A stretch of DNA of 64,000 nt from Plut-88900 sp963668115. GTDB taxonomy: Bacteria > Chloroflexota > Dehalococcoidia > Plut-88900. The notes beneath the pieces are model-generated. The model worked only from the letters and a program-made list of their open reading frames with translations, did not search any database and was not told the origin of the DNA. Location: assembly GCA_963668115.1 (NCBI GenBank), contig OY764147.1, positions 2,790,001 to 2,854,000 of the forward strand, read 5' to 3'. Positions 34,898-43,292 of this stretch are shown piece after piece; position 1 is the stretch's first letter, and the number at the start of each line of letters is the position of its first letter. The position numbers and the translations under genes are program-made.

Positions 34898-34993
34898 GGG
34901 ATGGATTCATGCTCCGCCAAAGGCGGACTTTCAGCATGGCGCACGCCTTGGGGCATCTTCGACATCTTCGACCTGCCTCCGCAGGAATGACGG
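34898..34993. repeat. intergenic hairpin repeat, copy 9 (longest form)
   Basis: Starts GGGATGGATTCATGCTCCGCC, ends CCGCAGGAATGACGG; between them lie extra inverted arms (CTCCGCC / GGCGGAC) and a duplicated CATCTTCGA string. The rest of 34758-35085 shows no gene. Confidence 0.6.
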
Positions 34994-35085
34994 CAAAGGT
35001 CTCCTTTTTGGGGGAGAGATCGGCATTGCGGTGATAAACTAACTCACGACACCATTTGGAAACCCGACAACCAAGGAGCACCCAA

Positions 35086-36090
35086 TTGAGCATTGAAGAG
35101 CGGGCCGAGAGCATCTACCGCGATGCCATCGCCATCGACGGGCTGAACATCAGCAACTGGGAGAGCCCGGCAGTCTACCGGAGCCTGAGCAACGGAAACC
35201 TTACGGCAATTAACGCCACCATCGCCGTATGGGAAGGGTTCGAGGAGACGATGGACCACGTGGCAAGCTGGAAGCGGCGCTTCCGGGAGATGCCCGACAC
35301 TCTCTCCCAGGTCAAGTCGGTAGACGATATCTTCAAGGCCAAGGAAGACGGCACTGTGGGCATCATTCTGGGGTTTCAGAACGCCTCGCCCATAGAGAAC
35401 AAGCTGGACAGGCTGGAGCTTTTTCACGACCTCGGGGTCAGGGTGATACAGGTCACCTACAACGAGCGAAACCTGCTGGGCAACGGCTGTTGGGAGCGCA
35501 TCGACGAGGGCCTGAGCAACTTCGGGGAGGATGCGGTGCGGGAGATGAACAGGCTGGGTATCTTAATCGACCTCTCTCATGTCGGGGACCGGACTACCCT
35601 GGAGACGGCCGAGCTTTCGGACAAACCGGTTTCGGCGACCCATGCCAACGCACGCTCGTTCTTCGAGCACGTGCGCAACAAGACCGACGACGCCCTGAAA
35701 CTCATCGCCGAGAAAGGCGGTGTCATCGGGGCCAACGCTTTCCCGCCCTTCCTGCCCAAGAGTTTCGAGTCGACTCTGCAAGACTACGTGGACGCGATTG
35801 ACGACCTGGTGGACCGGGTGGGGATAGACCATGTCGCCATCGGCACGGACTACACCCAGGACCAGTCAAACTCCTTCTTCGACTGGCTGTTCTCCCAGCA
35901 GGGGACCAAGATCCGCCCCCGACCCGTGCCCTACCCCTCACCCCTCCTCCATCCCAAAGGCATGGAGACCCCCGACCGATTCTCCAACATCGCACTGGAA
36001 CTGCTGAACCGGGGCTACGGAGAAGAGGATATCAGGAAGATACTGGGCGGCAACTGGGTGAGGCTGCTGAGGGAAGTCTGGGCGGACTAG
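35086..36090 (+). CDS. M19-family (membrane/renal-type) dipeptidase
   Basis: 334 aa starting at TTG 35086, which has AAGGAG eight bases before; an earlier in-frame TTG at 35056 lacks a site. Family marks: AIAIDGLN, TVGIILGFQNASP, GILIDLSHVGDRTTLETAELSDKPVSATHANAR with the metal His, and DHVAIGTDYTQD. The usual N-terminal H-x-D motif is replaced by D-G-L-N, so one metal ligand may be missing. Members hydrolyse dipeptides, and some act on other amides. A TAAACT -10 with TGn lies near 35032-35040. A single gene. Confidence 0.88.
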   Translation: MSIEERAESIYRDAIAIDGLNISNWESPAVYRSLSNGNLTAINATIAVWEGFEETMDHVASWKRRFREMPDTLSQVKSVDDIFKAKEDGTVGIILGFQNASPIENKLDRLELFHDLGVRVIQVTYNERNLLGNGCWERIDEGLSNFGEDAVREMNRLGILIDLSHVGDRTTLETAELSDKPVSATHANARSFFEHVRNKTDDALKLIAEKGGVIGANAFPPFLPKSFESTLQDYVDAIDDLVDRVGIDHVAIGTDYTQDQSNSFFDWLFSQQGTKIRPRPVPYPSPLLHPKGMETPDRFSNIALELLNRGYGEEDIRKILGGNWVRLLREVWAD

Positions 36091-36092
36091 CG

Positions 36093-36098
36093 TATAAT
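36093..36098 (+). promoter_or_regulatory. -10 box upstream of the MFS gene
   Basis: TATAAT directly after the dipeptidase stop, about 140 bases before the MFS start. The leader between holds no gene. Confidence 0.4.
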
Positions 36099-36239
36099 CC
36101 CGTTCCGGCCCACATTGGGTCCATGTTCTGGCAACCGAGCGGCTTGGGGCTGCACGTCGCATAGCTCCGGCTGGGCGCAGCGTTACCCTCGTCCAAATCT
36201 TCAAGAAGTTCGGTATTAGACCCCTTTGGCAGCACATCC

Positions 36240-37469
36240 TTGATACAGAACGCTCCACCTGCCGGGCGGCGCTGGCTCGTCATCGGGTCATTGACCTCGG
36301 GGCACGCCATCAGCATCTCCATCATCATGACCATTGGGCTGATGCTGCCCGACATGACCGCCGACCTCGGTCTGTCACCCCTACAACAGGGCGTACTCGG
36401 CGCGTCGGCGACCCTAGCAGTGCTTTTCCTCAACATACCCACGGCATGGATTGCGTCGCGGTTCCGACCCTGGAGGATGGCCGGCCTGGGCTTGATCGTT
36501 GTCTCGGGATTCACTTTCATGCAGGGTTGGGCCCCGAGCTTCCTTCTCCTTCTATTGGGCAGGCTGGCCATGTCCATGGCCTATTCCCAGACTGAAGCCG
36601 CCACCGCCCTGCTGATCCAGCAATGGTCGACTCCCAGACAGGTAGCCCGGACCAACGGCCTGATGATTTCCGGCAGCGACATCATTAACGGCCTCGCCCT
36701 ACTCATGACACCGTTTCTCATCGACTGGCTTGGGGGATGGCGGAACACCATGTATTTGTGGTCGGGTCTTGCCCTCCTCAGCGCGCTCAGCTGGATAACG
36801 CTGGGCGGAGAGCGACAGACGCCGGAATACGTGGAGCGGCTCCGGTCTCAGAGGGGTTCACCTCTGGCTAGCATTTTCAAATACAAGCAACTCTGGCTAT
36901 TGGGTGTAGGGATGGCAGGGGGGCTCGCTCTTGAAAGTGCCTTCAATGTGTTCTGGCCGACGCTGGCGCAGCAGGAATTTGGAGTCGATCCCCGCATTGT
37001 CGGGCTTGGGCTTGCGATGTACATGTTCGCCGCCGCTCCCGCGGAGTTGTTTGTGGTCTCACTGTCCTTTCTCCAGAGCAGGCAGCTAACGGTGATGGCG
37101 GTGACAGGGATAGTGACCATGGTCACGCACATGGCACTGCTGTTCACCGACTCAGAAATCCTGGTGGTTCTCATCAACGTCTTCCGCGGGTTCTCCATCT
37201 GCTACTTTCCGGTCATCGTGACCATGGGTTATCAGCTACCCGGCATCCGACCGCGGGAGGTGGCCGTGGGGCTTGCATTCATATACACGGTAATGAATGC
37301 GGGCGCGGGGGTGGGGCCGCTCGTGGTCGGGGGGATAGTCCAAGTGACCGGAAACCTGCAAGCCGCCTTGTTTGTGACCACTTTCTTCTCGCTAACCCTC
37401 GTTGCATCAGCATTGATACTCAAGCCCATGATGGCCCGCCAATCAACCGAGGGAACGGCGCTTGCCTAG
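36240..37469 (+). CDS. MFS transporter
   Basis: 409 aa with 12 predicted membrane helices. It begins near the TTG at 36240 (the exact start is uncertain). Family features: MLPDMTADLGLSPLQQGVLGASATLAVLFLNIPTAWIASRFR, i.e. loop 2-3 in a shortened G-x3-A-x-R form, and a repeat of the helix pattern in the second half. Substrate unknown; oxalate/formate- or organic-acid-type members look similar. Located between a dipeptidase and a CoA-binding protein, all plus strand, but each has its own promoter-like box. Confidence 0.85.
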   Translation: MIQNAPPAGRRWLVIGSLTSGHAISISIIMTIGLMLPDMTADLGLSPLQQGVLGASATLAVLFLNIPTAWIASRFRPWRMAGLGLIVVSGFTFMQGWAPSFLLLLLGRLAMSMAYSQTEAATALLIQQWSTPRQVARTNGLMISGSDIINGLALLMTPFLIDWLGGWRNTMYLWSGLALLSALSWITLGGERQTPEYVERLRSQRGSPLASIFKYKQLWLLGVGMAGGLALESAFNVFWPTLAQQEFGVDPRIVGLGLAMYMFAAAPAELFVVSLSFLQSRQLTVMAVTGIVTMVTHMALLFTDSEILVVLINVFRGFSICYFPVIVTMGYQLPGIRPREVAVGLAFIYTVMNAGAGVGPLVVGGIVQVTGNLQAALFVTTFFSLTLVASALILKPMMARQSTEGTALA

Positions 37470-37488
37470 CGGTCTGACCATGACTGCG

Positions 37489-37497
37489 TGATATAGT
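37489..37497 (+). promoter_or_regulatory. extended -10 promoter for the CoA-binding protein gene
   Basis: TGA followed by TATAGT, 41 bases before the GTG at 37538. Confidence 0.45.
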
Positions 37498-37537
37498 CGC
37501 CAGTAGACTCATTCAACCAGTCCACCGGAGGTGCGTT

Positions 37538-37936
37538 GTGAGCGATATCGAGAAGATACTGAAATCATGCAAGACCGTTGCCGTGGTGGGCCTGTCCCCC
37601 AATCCCGACCGGGACAGCAACGGTGTGGCGGTTTATCTACAAGAACAGGGGTATCGAATTATCCCGGTCAACCCCTCAGCTACCGAGATTCTGGGCGAGA
37701 AATGCTATCCGGACCTCCGATCCATCCCCGACAGCGTGGACGTGGTGGACATATTCCGCCGGCCTGAGGAGGCGCCGGCGATAGTTGAGGATGCGATTAA
37801 GGTCGGGGCTAGGGCGGTGTGGATGCAGAAGGGGGTCGTGAGCGAGGAAGGAGCGTCGAAAGCACGGGCCACGGGGCTGATGGTGGTGATGGACGAGTGT
37901 ATGGAGTGCGAGGTGAGGGGTAGGGTGGGGGGTTAG
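37538..37936 (+). CDS. CoA-binding domain protein (YccU type)
   Basis: 132 aa, a single Rossmann-like CoA-binding domain. Motifs: KTVAVVGLSPNPDRDSNGVAVYLQEQGYRIIPVNP, then DVVDIFRRPEEAP and ARAVWMQKGVVSEEGA, ending in the VMDECMECE cysteine tail. The family resembles the N-terminus of succinyl-CoA ligase alpha but is stand-alone and of unknown role. GTG start with CGGAGG site. Confidence 0.9.
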   Translation: MSDIEKILKSCKTVAVVGLSPNPDRDSNGVAVYLQEQGYRIIPVNPSATEILGEKCYPDLRSIPDSVDVVDIFRRPEEAPAIVEDAIKVGARAVWMQKGVVSEEGASKARATGLMVVMDECMECEVRGRVGG

Positions 37937-37981
37937 ACCATGTCGCTGCTTGATATTACCGGACCAGGCTCTGCCATAGAG

Positions 37982-38368
37982 TCATGTCGATTCGATGTCG
38001 GTCAGCGAGAAATCCGAGCCTTTGAATAGCAGTGGTTCTCGGGTGGTTTCGGCCAGTGCGTAAGCGAAACAGTCACCGGAGTTTAAACCTGCCGGGTGAT
38101 TACCCTTTCCGAATCTTCGCCAGGCGCGGCGGGCTGCTTCCATCTGGTCAATGGTTACCGGTTCAAGCTCAATGGGTGCATTCTGGCAATAATCGTCAAG
38201 GTCTTGCCCGGCAACTTCTCCACTGCGACCTTCAACGACCATGGCCGTTTCTATGAAATTGACCACTGACATGCGAGACCGAGGGGAGCTGGCAATGGCG
38301 TCGTCATAAACCTCGGCATCATTCTCGTCAAACAGGATCGCGACCATTGCTGAGGTGTCAACTATCAT
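37982..38368 (-). CDS. PIN-domain toxin (VapC type)
   Basis: 128 aa ribonuclease toxin. The four acidic positions of the PIN fold are present: Asp4 in MIVDTSAMVAIL, Glu in VNFIETAMVVEG, Asp in NSGDCFAYALA, and Asp in LLFKGSDFSLTDI. The start overlaps the antitoxin stop by four bases, so the two are translationally coupled. Expected to cut RNA when freed from its antitoxin. Confidence 0.92.
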   Translation of the reverse strand: MIVDTSAMVAILFDENDAEVYDDAIASSPRSRMSVVNFIETAMVVEGRSGEVAGQDLDDYCQNAPIELEPVTIDQMEAARRAWRRFGKGNHPAGLNSGDCFAYALAETTREPLLFKGSDFSLTDIEST

Positions 38369-38622
38369 TTTGGCAATCCTCTTTCGTCGTATAGCAATTC
38401 TCCGTGATCAATCGGCGGTCCACCTTGTCGAAGGAGCTTGGCGCAACGTTTCGATATAACACGCATTCTCCGCAATCGCTCTTCAACACTTCGCTCACGC
38501 TTTTCTCGCTCCAGCCGCTCCTTCAATGCCAGAGTAATCGCCCCCGTCATTGTCTCTCCGGTCAGATGCGCTAACTCACCGGCCAGCCGGCAAGTTTCTT
38601 CATTCTTAATGTTAAGACTCAT
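38365..38622 (-). CDS. VapB-type antitoxin (Rv0623-like)
   Basis: 85 aa. SLNIKNEETCRLAGELAHLTGETMTGAITLALKERLERE is the ribbon-helix-helix-like N-terminus of the PSK/Rv0623 antitoxin class; the rest is a basic helical toxin-binding tail. First gene of a VapBC operon on the minus strand, with the PIN toxin overlapping by four bases. Probably represses its own promoter. Confidence 0.9.
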   Translation of the reverse strand: MSLNIKNEETCRLAGELAHLTGETMTGAITLALKERLEREKRERSVEERLRRMRVISKRCAKLLRQGGPPIDHGELLYDERGLPK

Positions 38623-38766
38623 GGCTTTTTCCTTGGGGTAGAATTATGTTTTGCCATTCTACCATAACCATAGAGCCACGATGTCCTACTCCCCCCAATT
38701 GACACCCGACCCCCGCTAAAGTATGTTTTGGGCCGTTTCCGGCCCGTGCCTCGGCCGGCTCCCGAC

Positions 38767-40410
38767 ATGTCTCAAGCTGACGTCATATTCCACAACGGCA
38801 AGGTGATCACCGTCGATGCGCGGGACGCGATCGCAGAGGCCGTAGCCGTTACCGGCAACAAGGTGTCGGCGGTCGGGGCTGAGGCGGAGGTGCTGCGGTC
38901 GAAGGGAGAGGGGACTCGGGTAGTCGACCTGGCCGGTCGGGCGCTTTTGCCGGGCTTCAACGATTCCCACACGCACCTGGAACTCACCAGCTTGGGGCTA
39001 GGCCTTGCCGTGAGTTGCCACACCCCACCCCACGAAAGCATCGAGGATATCCTTGCCACCATCCAGGAGCACGCTGCAAGCACGCCCAAGGGTGAGTGGG
39101 TCATCGCCCAGGGAAGTCTATTCCAGGACATGCGCCTGCGCGAAAAGCGATATCCGGACCGCCACGACCTTGACCGAGTCAGTGTCGACCATCCCATCCT
39201 CTTCAAGACCAGCTACCACATGGTCATCGTCAACAGCAAAGTTCTGGAGATTGCCAGCATCACCGCCGACACCCCCGACCCCCAGGGCGGCATAATCGAA
39301 CGGGACGCCTCCGGCCAGCCTACGGGACGCATGAAGGACATGTACCACCGCCTTCCGGTCCCCATGCCCGACTACGACACTGTTAAGGACGCCATCCGTC
39401 GCACGGGCCACGAGCGATTCCTGGCCAACGGCGTCACCACCGTGCAGGAGAAGTCGGAGACAGTGTCGGGGCTGACGGCGATGAGAGAGCTAATCGACTC
39501 CGGCGAGATGCCCCTGCGGCTAAGTGTCTACATCCACGTACCCGGCACCCTTCCCCTTGACAACGTGCTTAACAGGGAAATCGGGGACATTCAGTTTGAC
39601 GATGAGTGGTTCAGGCTCGGGGGGGTGAAGCTGTTCAACGATGGCGGGTTCTCGGCCAGGGCCGCCGCCCTAATGGACCCTTACGAAGGCCACCCCGACA
39701 TCACAGGCAAGCTCGGATATGACGACCGTGAGCTCCGTCGGATAGTCCGCAAGGTGCATCGTTCAGGCCTTCAGTTGCGCATGCATACCAACGGCGACCG
39801 CGCAATCAAGCAGCTGATCGACGTCTTCGAGACCGTATTCGGCATCCCCGCGGGCGTGGGAGACGACACGTCTCTCAGGCATCGGGCGGAGCACGTGGGC
39901 AACGTCCTCCTCAGGGATGACTTGACAATCTCCCGGCTGGCCAGCGCCAAAATCCTGCCCTGCCCCAACCCTGCCTTTATCTACAGCGTTGCCGAGTTTG
40001 TCGCTCCGTATCTCGGGCCCGAGCGAAGTCATCCCTCCTTCCGCTTCAGGACACTGCTGGACGCCGGATTCAACGTGCCGGGCAGTTCCGACTGCACGGG
40101 CACCGACCCGTGGCTGGTCAACCCCATGTTCGGAATCTGGTGCATGGTCAACCGTCGCACTTATTCGGGAGACCTGCTTGAGCCCGAGGAGAAGGTGTCA
40201 GTCGCCGAGGCCATACGAATTTACACCTGGAACTCCGCTTATTCCGAGTTCCAAGAACAGGTCAAAGGCTCCATCGGGGAAGGCAAACTCGCCGACTTGG
40301 TGGTGCTGGAGCGGGACCCCCTGACGGCGCCGGAGGAAGAGTTGAAGGACATCCGTGTCGACCAGACGTGGGTCGATGGCAAGCAAGTCTACAACAGAGA
40401 CGCTGCATAG
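38767..40410 (+). CDS. YtcJ-like metal-dependent amidohydrolase
   Basis: 547 aa starting at ATG 38767. Composite-domain amidohydrolase: VIFHNGKVITVDARD at the beta-sandwich start, LLPGFNDSHTHLEL with the H-x-H metal site, QLRMHTNGDRAIKQLIDVFE with the third His, RHRAEHVGN, and GSDCTGTDPW with the final Asp. The YtcJ group hydrolyses amide or related C-N bonds; substrate unknown. First of a chain of plus-strand genes (cupin, luciferase-like enzyme, grdB-grdC-grdA) with small gaps, so likely part of that operon. Confidence 0.9.
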   Translation: MSQADVIFHNGKVITVDARDAIAEAVAVTGNKVSAVGAEAEVLRSKGEGTRVVDLAGRALLPGFNDSHTHLELTSLGLGLAVSCHTPPHESIEDILATIQEHAASTPKGEWVIAQGSLFQDMRLREKRYPDRHDLDRVSVDHPILFKTSYHMVIVNSKVLEIASITADTPDPQGGIIERDASGQPTGRMKDMYHRLPVPMPDYDTVKDAIRRTGHERFLANGVTTVQEKSETVSGLTAMRELIDSGEMPLRLSVYIHVPGTLPLDNVLNREIGDIQFDDEWFRLGGVKLFNDGGFSARAAALMDPYEGHPDITGKLGYDDRELRRIVRKVHRSGLQLRMHTNGDRAIKQLIDVFETVFGIPAGVGDDTSLRHRAEHVGNVLLRDDLTISRLASAKILPCPNPAFIYSVAEFVAPYLGPERSHPSFRFRTLLDAGFNVPGSSDCTGTDPWLVNPMFGIWCMVNRRTYSGDLLEPEEKVSVAEAIRIYTWNSAYSEFQEQVKGSIGEGKLADLVVLERDPLTAPEEELKDIRVDQTWVDGKQVYNRDAA

Positions 40411-40420
40411 GAGGCTCATC

Positions 40421-40843
40421 ATGGCAGGCAGAGAAGAATATGGGCCCAACCACATCAAGAACTACGAGCTGGGGGAAATGAAACCATATGGCAACTATCC
40501 ACAGTCTCTTCTAGACACCTTCAGGCAGAAGTCGCTCATCGGGCCCAGCGCTCACCTGAAGACGGAAGACGCCCACGCCGGAGTACTGCAGATTGACTCC
40601 GGCACCGACTATGCTGCTCACACCCACGCCTGGCCGGAGGCCTACTACATCATTCAGGGCAGCGCCGACTGCGAGTGGGGTGAAGACTCCTTCGTATGCG
40701 AACCCGGCACCATTATCTACGGCGGCCCCTTCACCTCCCATGCCATGAAAATCACCAGCGAAGAACCCCTGCTTGCCCTGATCTTCAGCTGGGCCCCGGG
40801 CGGCGACCGAGGCGTCTATGACGAAGACGGAAAACTAATCTAA
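40421..40843 (+). CDS. cupin-domain protein
   Basis: 140 aa starting at ATG 40421, ten bases after the preceding stop, with a GGAGG site. A single cupin barrel: the first motif HTHAWPEAYYIIQGSADCEWG has two His and a Glu for a metal, and the second motif GTIIYGGPFTSHAMKI has the third His. Small cupins act as isomerases, dioxygenases or sugar/amino-acid binders; here the role is unknown. Its place between an amidohydrolase and a flavin monooxygenase fits a catabolic operon. Confidence 0.88.
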   Translation: MAGREEYGPNHIKNYELGEMKPYGNYPQSLLDTFRQKSLIGPSAHLKTEDAHAGVLQIDSGTDYAAHTHAWPEAYYIIQGSADCEWGEDSFVCEPGTIIYGGPFTSHAMKITSEEPLLALIFSWAPGGDRGVYDEDGKLI

Positions 40844-40867
40844 TCCTTCTGGAAAAGTAAACCACCA

Positions 40868-41887
40868 ATGAAATTCAGCTACTACCTGCCCTGCTACTAT
40901 ACCGACAAGGCCAAGCCTGCCGCGGAGCTCTACAAAGAGGCCGAATACCAGGCCCAGTACGCAGAGGAACTAGGCTACGACGCCGTAGTTATTCCCGAAC
41001 ACTACTTCATGAACTACTTGGCCGTCCCGAATCTCCTGATGTTCGCGGTCAGGGTCTCGCAGCTGGTGAAGTTGCGGATCATGTCGGCGGTGATACCTAT
41101 TCCCCTATACCACCCGCTGCGCCTTGCGCAGGACATTGCCTTTGCCGACGTGCTGTCGGAGGGACGGCTGGAGATTGGTCTCGGGCGGGGGGCATTCGTA
41201 CATGAATTTGAGCGGCTGCAGATTCCCCGAGACCAGAACCGGGCCATGTTCAACGAATGCCTTGACATCATGATCAAGGCCTGGACTTCCAAGGATGATT
41301 TTTCCTACGAGGGTGACTTCTGGCAGTTCCCGGAGACCACCGTTCTCCCCCGACCCCTCCAGGAACCCCACCCTCCGATATGGATGTCGGGGCAGTCAGA
41401 CCTCTCAGTACAGTATGCCGTGTCCCACGGCTATAAGCTGATGAACACCCCACTCCGAAGCGGATTTGAGGCCCTGGAAGACACCTACGAGGTATACTCC
41501 GACGCCCTGGACGAGTATGGCAAGACGGAGGAGGAATGCCCCCTCCTGATTCTTCGCAACACCTTCGTATCCGAGGACCGTAACGTCCTTGAGAGGCAGG
41601 CCAACCACCTTCACTACAACCACCAGCAGTTCGTAACCGTCTACACGGGCCCCAGTGTTGTCAAGGAAGGCATGATCGAGCCGCAGAATGTCCCTTATGA
41701 ACCCTGGGAGGTCTTTGACAACGTCATAAGCGGCACTCCCGACGAGGCCATCGAAAAGGTCGAGCAGTACCGAGACCTGGGCATCAAGTACGTCTGCGCC
41801 AACATGAGCTTTGGTGGTACGCATGAGGAAGTGCTGGAGTCCATGCGCCTCTTCGCGAAGGAAGTGATGCCTGCGTTCCCGGACTAG
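40868..41887 (+). CDS. luciferase-like (LLM class) flavin monooxygenase
   Basis: 339 aa, bacterial-luciferase TIM barrel. Marks: MKFSYYLPCYYTDKAKPAAELY, then ELGYDAVVIPEHYFMNYLAVPN, PLYHPLRLAQDIAFADVLSEGRLEIGLGRGAFVHEF, and PHPPIWMSGQSDLSV. Closest in style to two-component FMN-dependent monooxygenases that hydroxylate or cleave small substrates with O2. Lies 24 bases after the cupin gene and 83 bases before grdB. An oxygen-using enzyme beside a Grd-type selenoprotein set is unusual, since classical Grd systems are strictly anaerobic. Confidence 0.88.
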   Translation: MKFSYYLPCYYTDKAKPAAELYKEAEYQAQYAEELGYDAVVIPEHYFMNYLAVPNLLMFAVRVSQLVKLRIMSAVIPIPLYHPLRLAQDIAFADVLSEGRLEIGLGRGAFVHEFERLQIPRDQNRAMFNECLDIMIKAWTSKDDFSYEGDFWQFPETTVLPRPLQEPHPPIWMSGQSDLSVQYAVSHGYKLMNTPLRSGFEALEDTYEVYSDALDEYGKTEEECPLLILRNTFVSEDRNVLERQANHLHYNHQQFVTVYTGPSVVKEGMIEPQNVPYEPWEVFDNVISGTPDEAIEKVEQYRDLGIKYVCANMSFGGTHEEVLESMRLFAKEVMPAFPD

Positions 41888-41905
41888 CTGCACGGGCCTG
41901 TCGTG

Positions 41906-41911
41906 TATAAT
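41906..41911 (+). promoter_or_regulatory. -10 box upstream of grdB
   Basis: Perfect TATAAT preceded by TG, 59 bases before the grdB ATG. Suggests the grd genes can be transcribed separately from the upstream genes. Confidence 0.5.
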
Positions 41912-41970
41912 GCGAGGCGAAATCCGAGTCTTGATACAGCAGTTGGGCAAGCGTGAAGAGGGAGAGGAAA

Positions 41971-43281
41971 ATGGCGCAATTTAAGGTTGTCCACTATCTG
42001 AACCAGTTCTTTGCCGGCATTGGAGGCGAAGAGAAGGCGGATGTCGGGCCCGGCGCGCGAGAAGGCGCGATTGGGCCCGGAATGGCTCTTACCCAAGCCT
42101 TGGGTGACTCTGGCGAAGTGGTTGGCACCGTCTACTGCGGCGACAACTACATCTCCGAGAACGCGGAGCAGGCGACCCAAGAAGTCGTCGAGCTTATATC
42201 CCAGTTCAAGCCAGACATCGTGATTGCAGGCCCGGGTTTCGGGTCAGGGCGATACGGGTTGGCCTGCGGTCAGGTCTGCCAGGCAGTCAAGGAAAACCTC
42301 GATATTCCAGTCTTGACCGGTGTCCACAAGGACAGCCCCGCCGCCGAGACCTTCAAAGGGAAGGTCTTAATGGCTTCCACCAAGGACTCGGCGGCCGGGA
42401 TGACCGAGGCCATGACCGCCATAGCAAGCCTGGCCTCCAAGCTGGTGAACAAGGAAGAACTGGGCCCTGCAATGGAGGAGGGCTATCTCCCCACGGGACG
42501 TCGAGTTAACCGTTTCTCCGACAAGACAGCCGCCGAGCGGGCCGTAGACATGCTTATGCGCAAGCTCCGAGGCGAAGACCCGAAGACTGAGTGGCCGCTC
42601 CCCAAGTACGAGCAGGTGCCGCCCGCGCAAGCCCTAGCCAACGCTTCCGACTCCACCATCGCTATAGTCACCGAGGGCGGCATCGTCCATCGGGGCAATC
42701 CGGAAAAGCTGGAGTCGGGGTGGGCCACCAAATGGGTCAGGTTCGACACCGCCGAAGAGCCTGAAATGACGCCCGACAAGTTTCAGAGTATCCACGGCGG
42801 CTTCGACACCACGGCTGCCAGCGCGGAGCCCAACCGCATGGTCCCGCTGGATGCCGCACGGGAAATGGAGAAAGAAGGAGACATCGGCAAGCTCCACGAT
42901 TACGTTTACAGCACTACCGGCAACATGGGCCCCATAGCCAGCTTCAAGCAGTTCGGGCAGGAGATAGCCGCCGAGCTTGCGTCGGCGGGGGTACAAGGGG
43001 TGATCCTCACCGCAACCTGAGGCACCGGCACGCGTAGCGGCGCTACGCTTCAGAAGGAGCTGGAGAGGGCCGGACTCCCGACCGCCCTGGTAACAACCCT
43101 GTTCAACCTCGCCGAGGGTGTCGGGGCCAGCCGAATCGTCAAGGGCAAGGCGATACCGCACCCAGTCGGCGACCCGAGCCAGTCTTACGAAGGCGAAAAG
43201 GAGTTGCGCAAGGAGATGCTGAAGAAGGCATTAGAAGCTTTGGAGACCGAAGTCGCATCCCCCACTGTCTTCTCCACCTAG
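41971..43281 (+). CDS. grdB: GrdB-like selenoprotein (glycine/betaine reductase component B, gamma subunit)
   Basis: Reads as one 436-aa protein if the in-frame TGA at 43018-43020 is selenocysteine (residue 350). Upstream of it the sequence is GrdB-like from the start (MAQFKVVHYLNQFFAGIGGEEKAD), with IVIAGPGFGSGRYGLACGQV and TEGGIVHRGNPEKLES. Downstream the frame continues for 86 codons with GTGTRSGATLQKELERAGLP and EGVGASRIVKGKAIPHPVGDP, the expected GrdB C-terminus. In the classical enzyme this Sec takes the substrate carboxymethyl group. As I recall, classical GrdB has Cys at +3 and +6 after Sec; here these are Gly and Ser. No grdE-type partner is present. Read conventionally the gene stops early and leaves an orphan tail. 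Confidence 0.9.
43021..43055 (+). promoter_or_regulatory. SECIS-like hairpin in grdB
   Basis: Perfect 7-bp stem GCGTAGC / GCTACGC (43032-43038 with 43042-43048) capped by GGC. The loop begins 18 bases after the TGA and starts with G, fitting the bacterial SECIS rule of a G in the first two loop bases and a loop 16-37 bases downstream. Confidence 0.75.
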
Positions 43282-43292
43282 CCTCCTATCAC

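Noticed and set aside
43018..43020. TGA read as a true stop with a pseudogene tail.
   Set aside because: The tail is in the same frame, is GrdB-like, and ends with a normal stop just before grdC; GrdA in the same operon has the same feature at its known Sec site.
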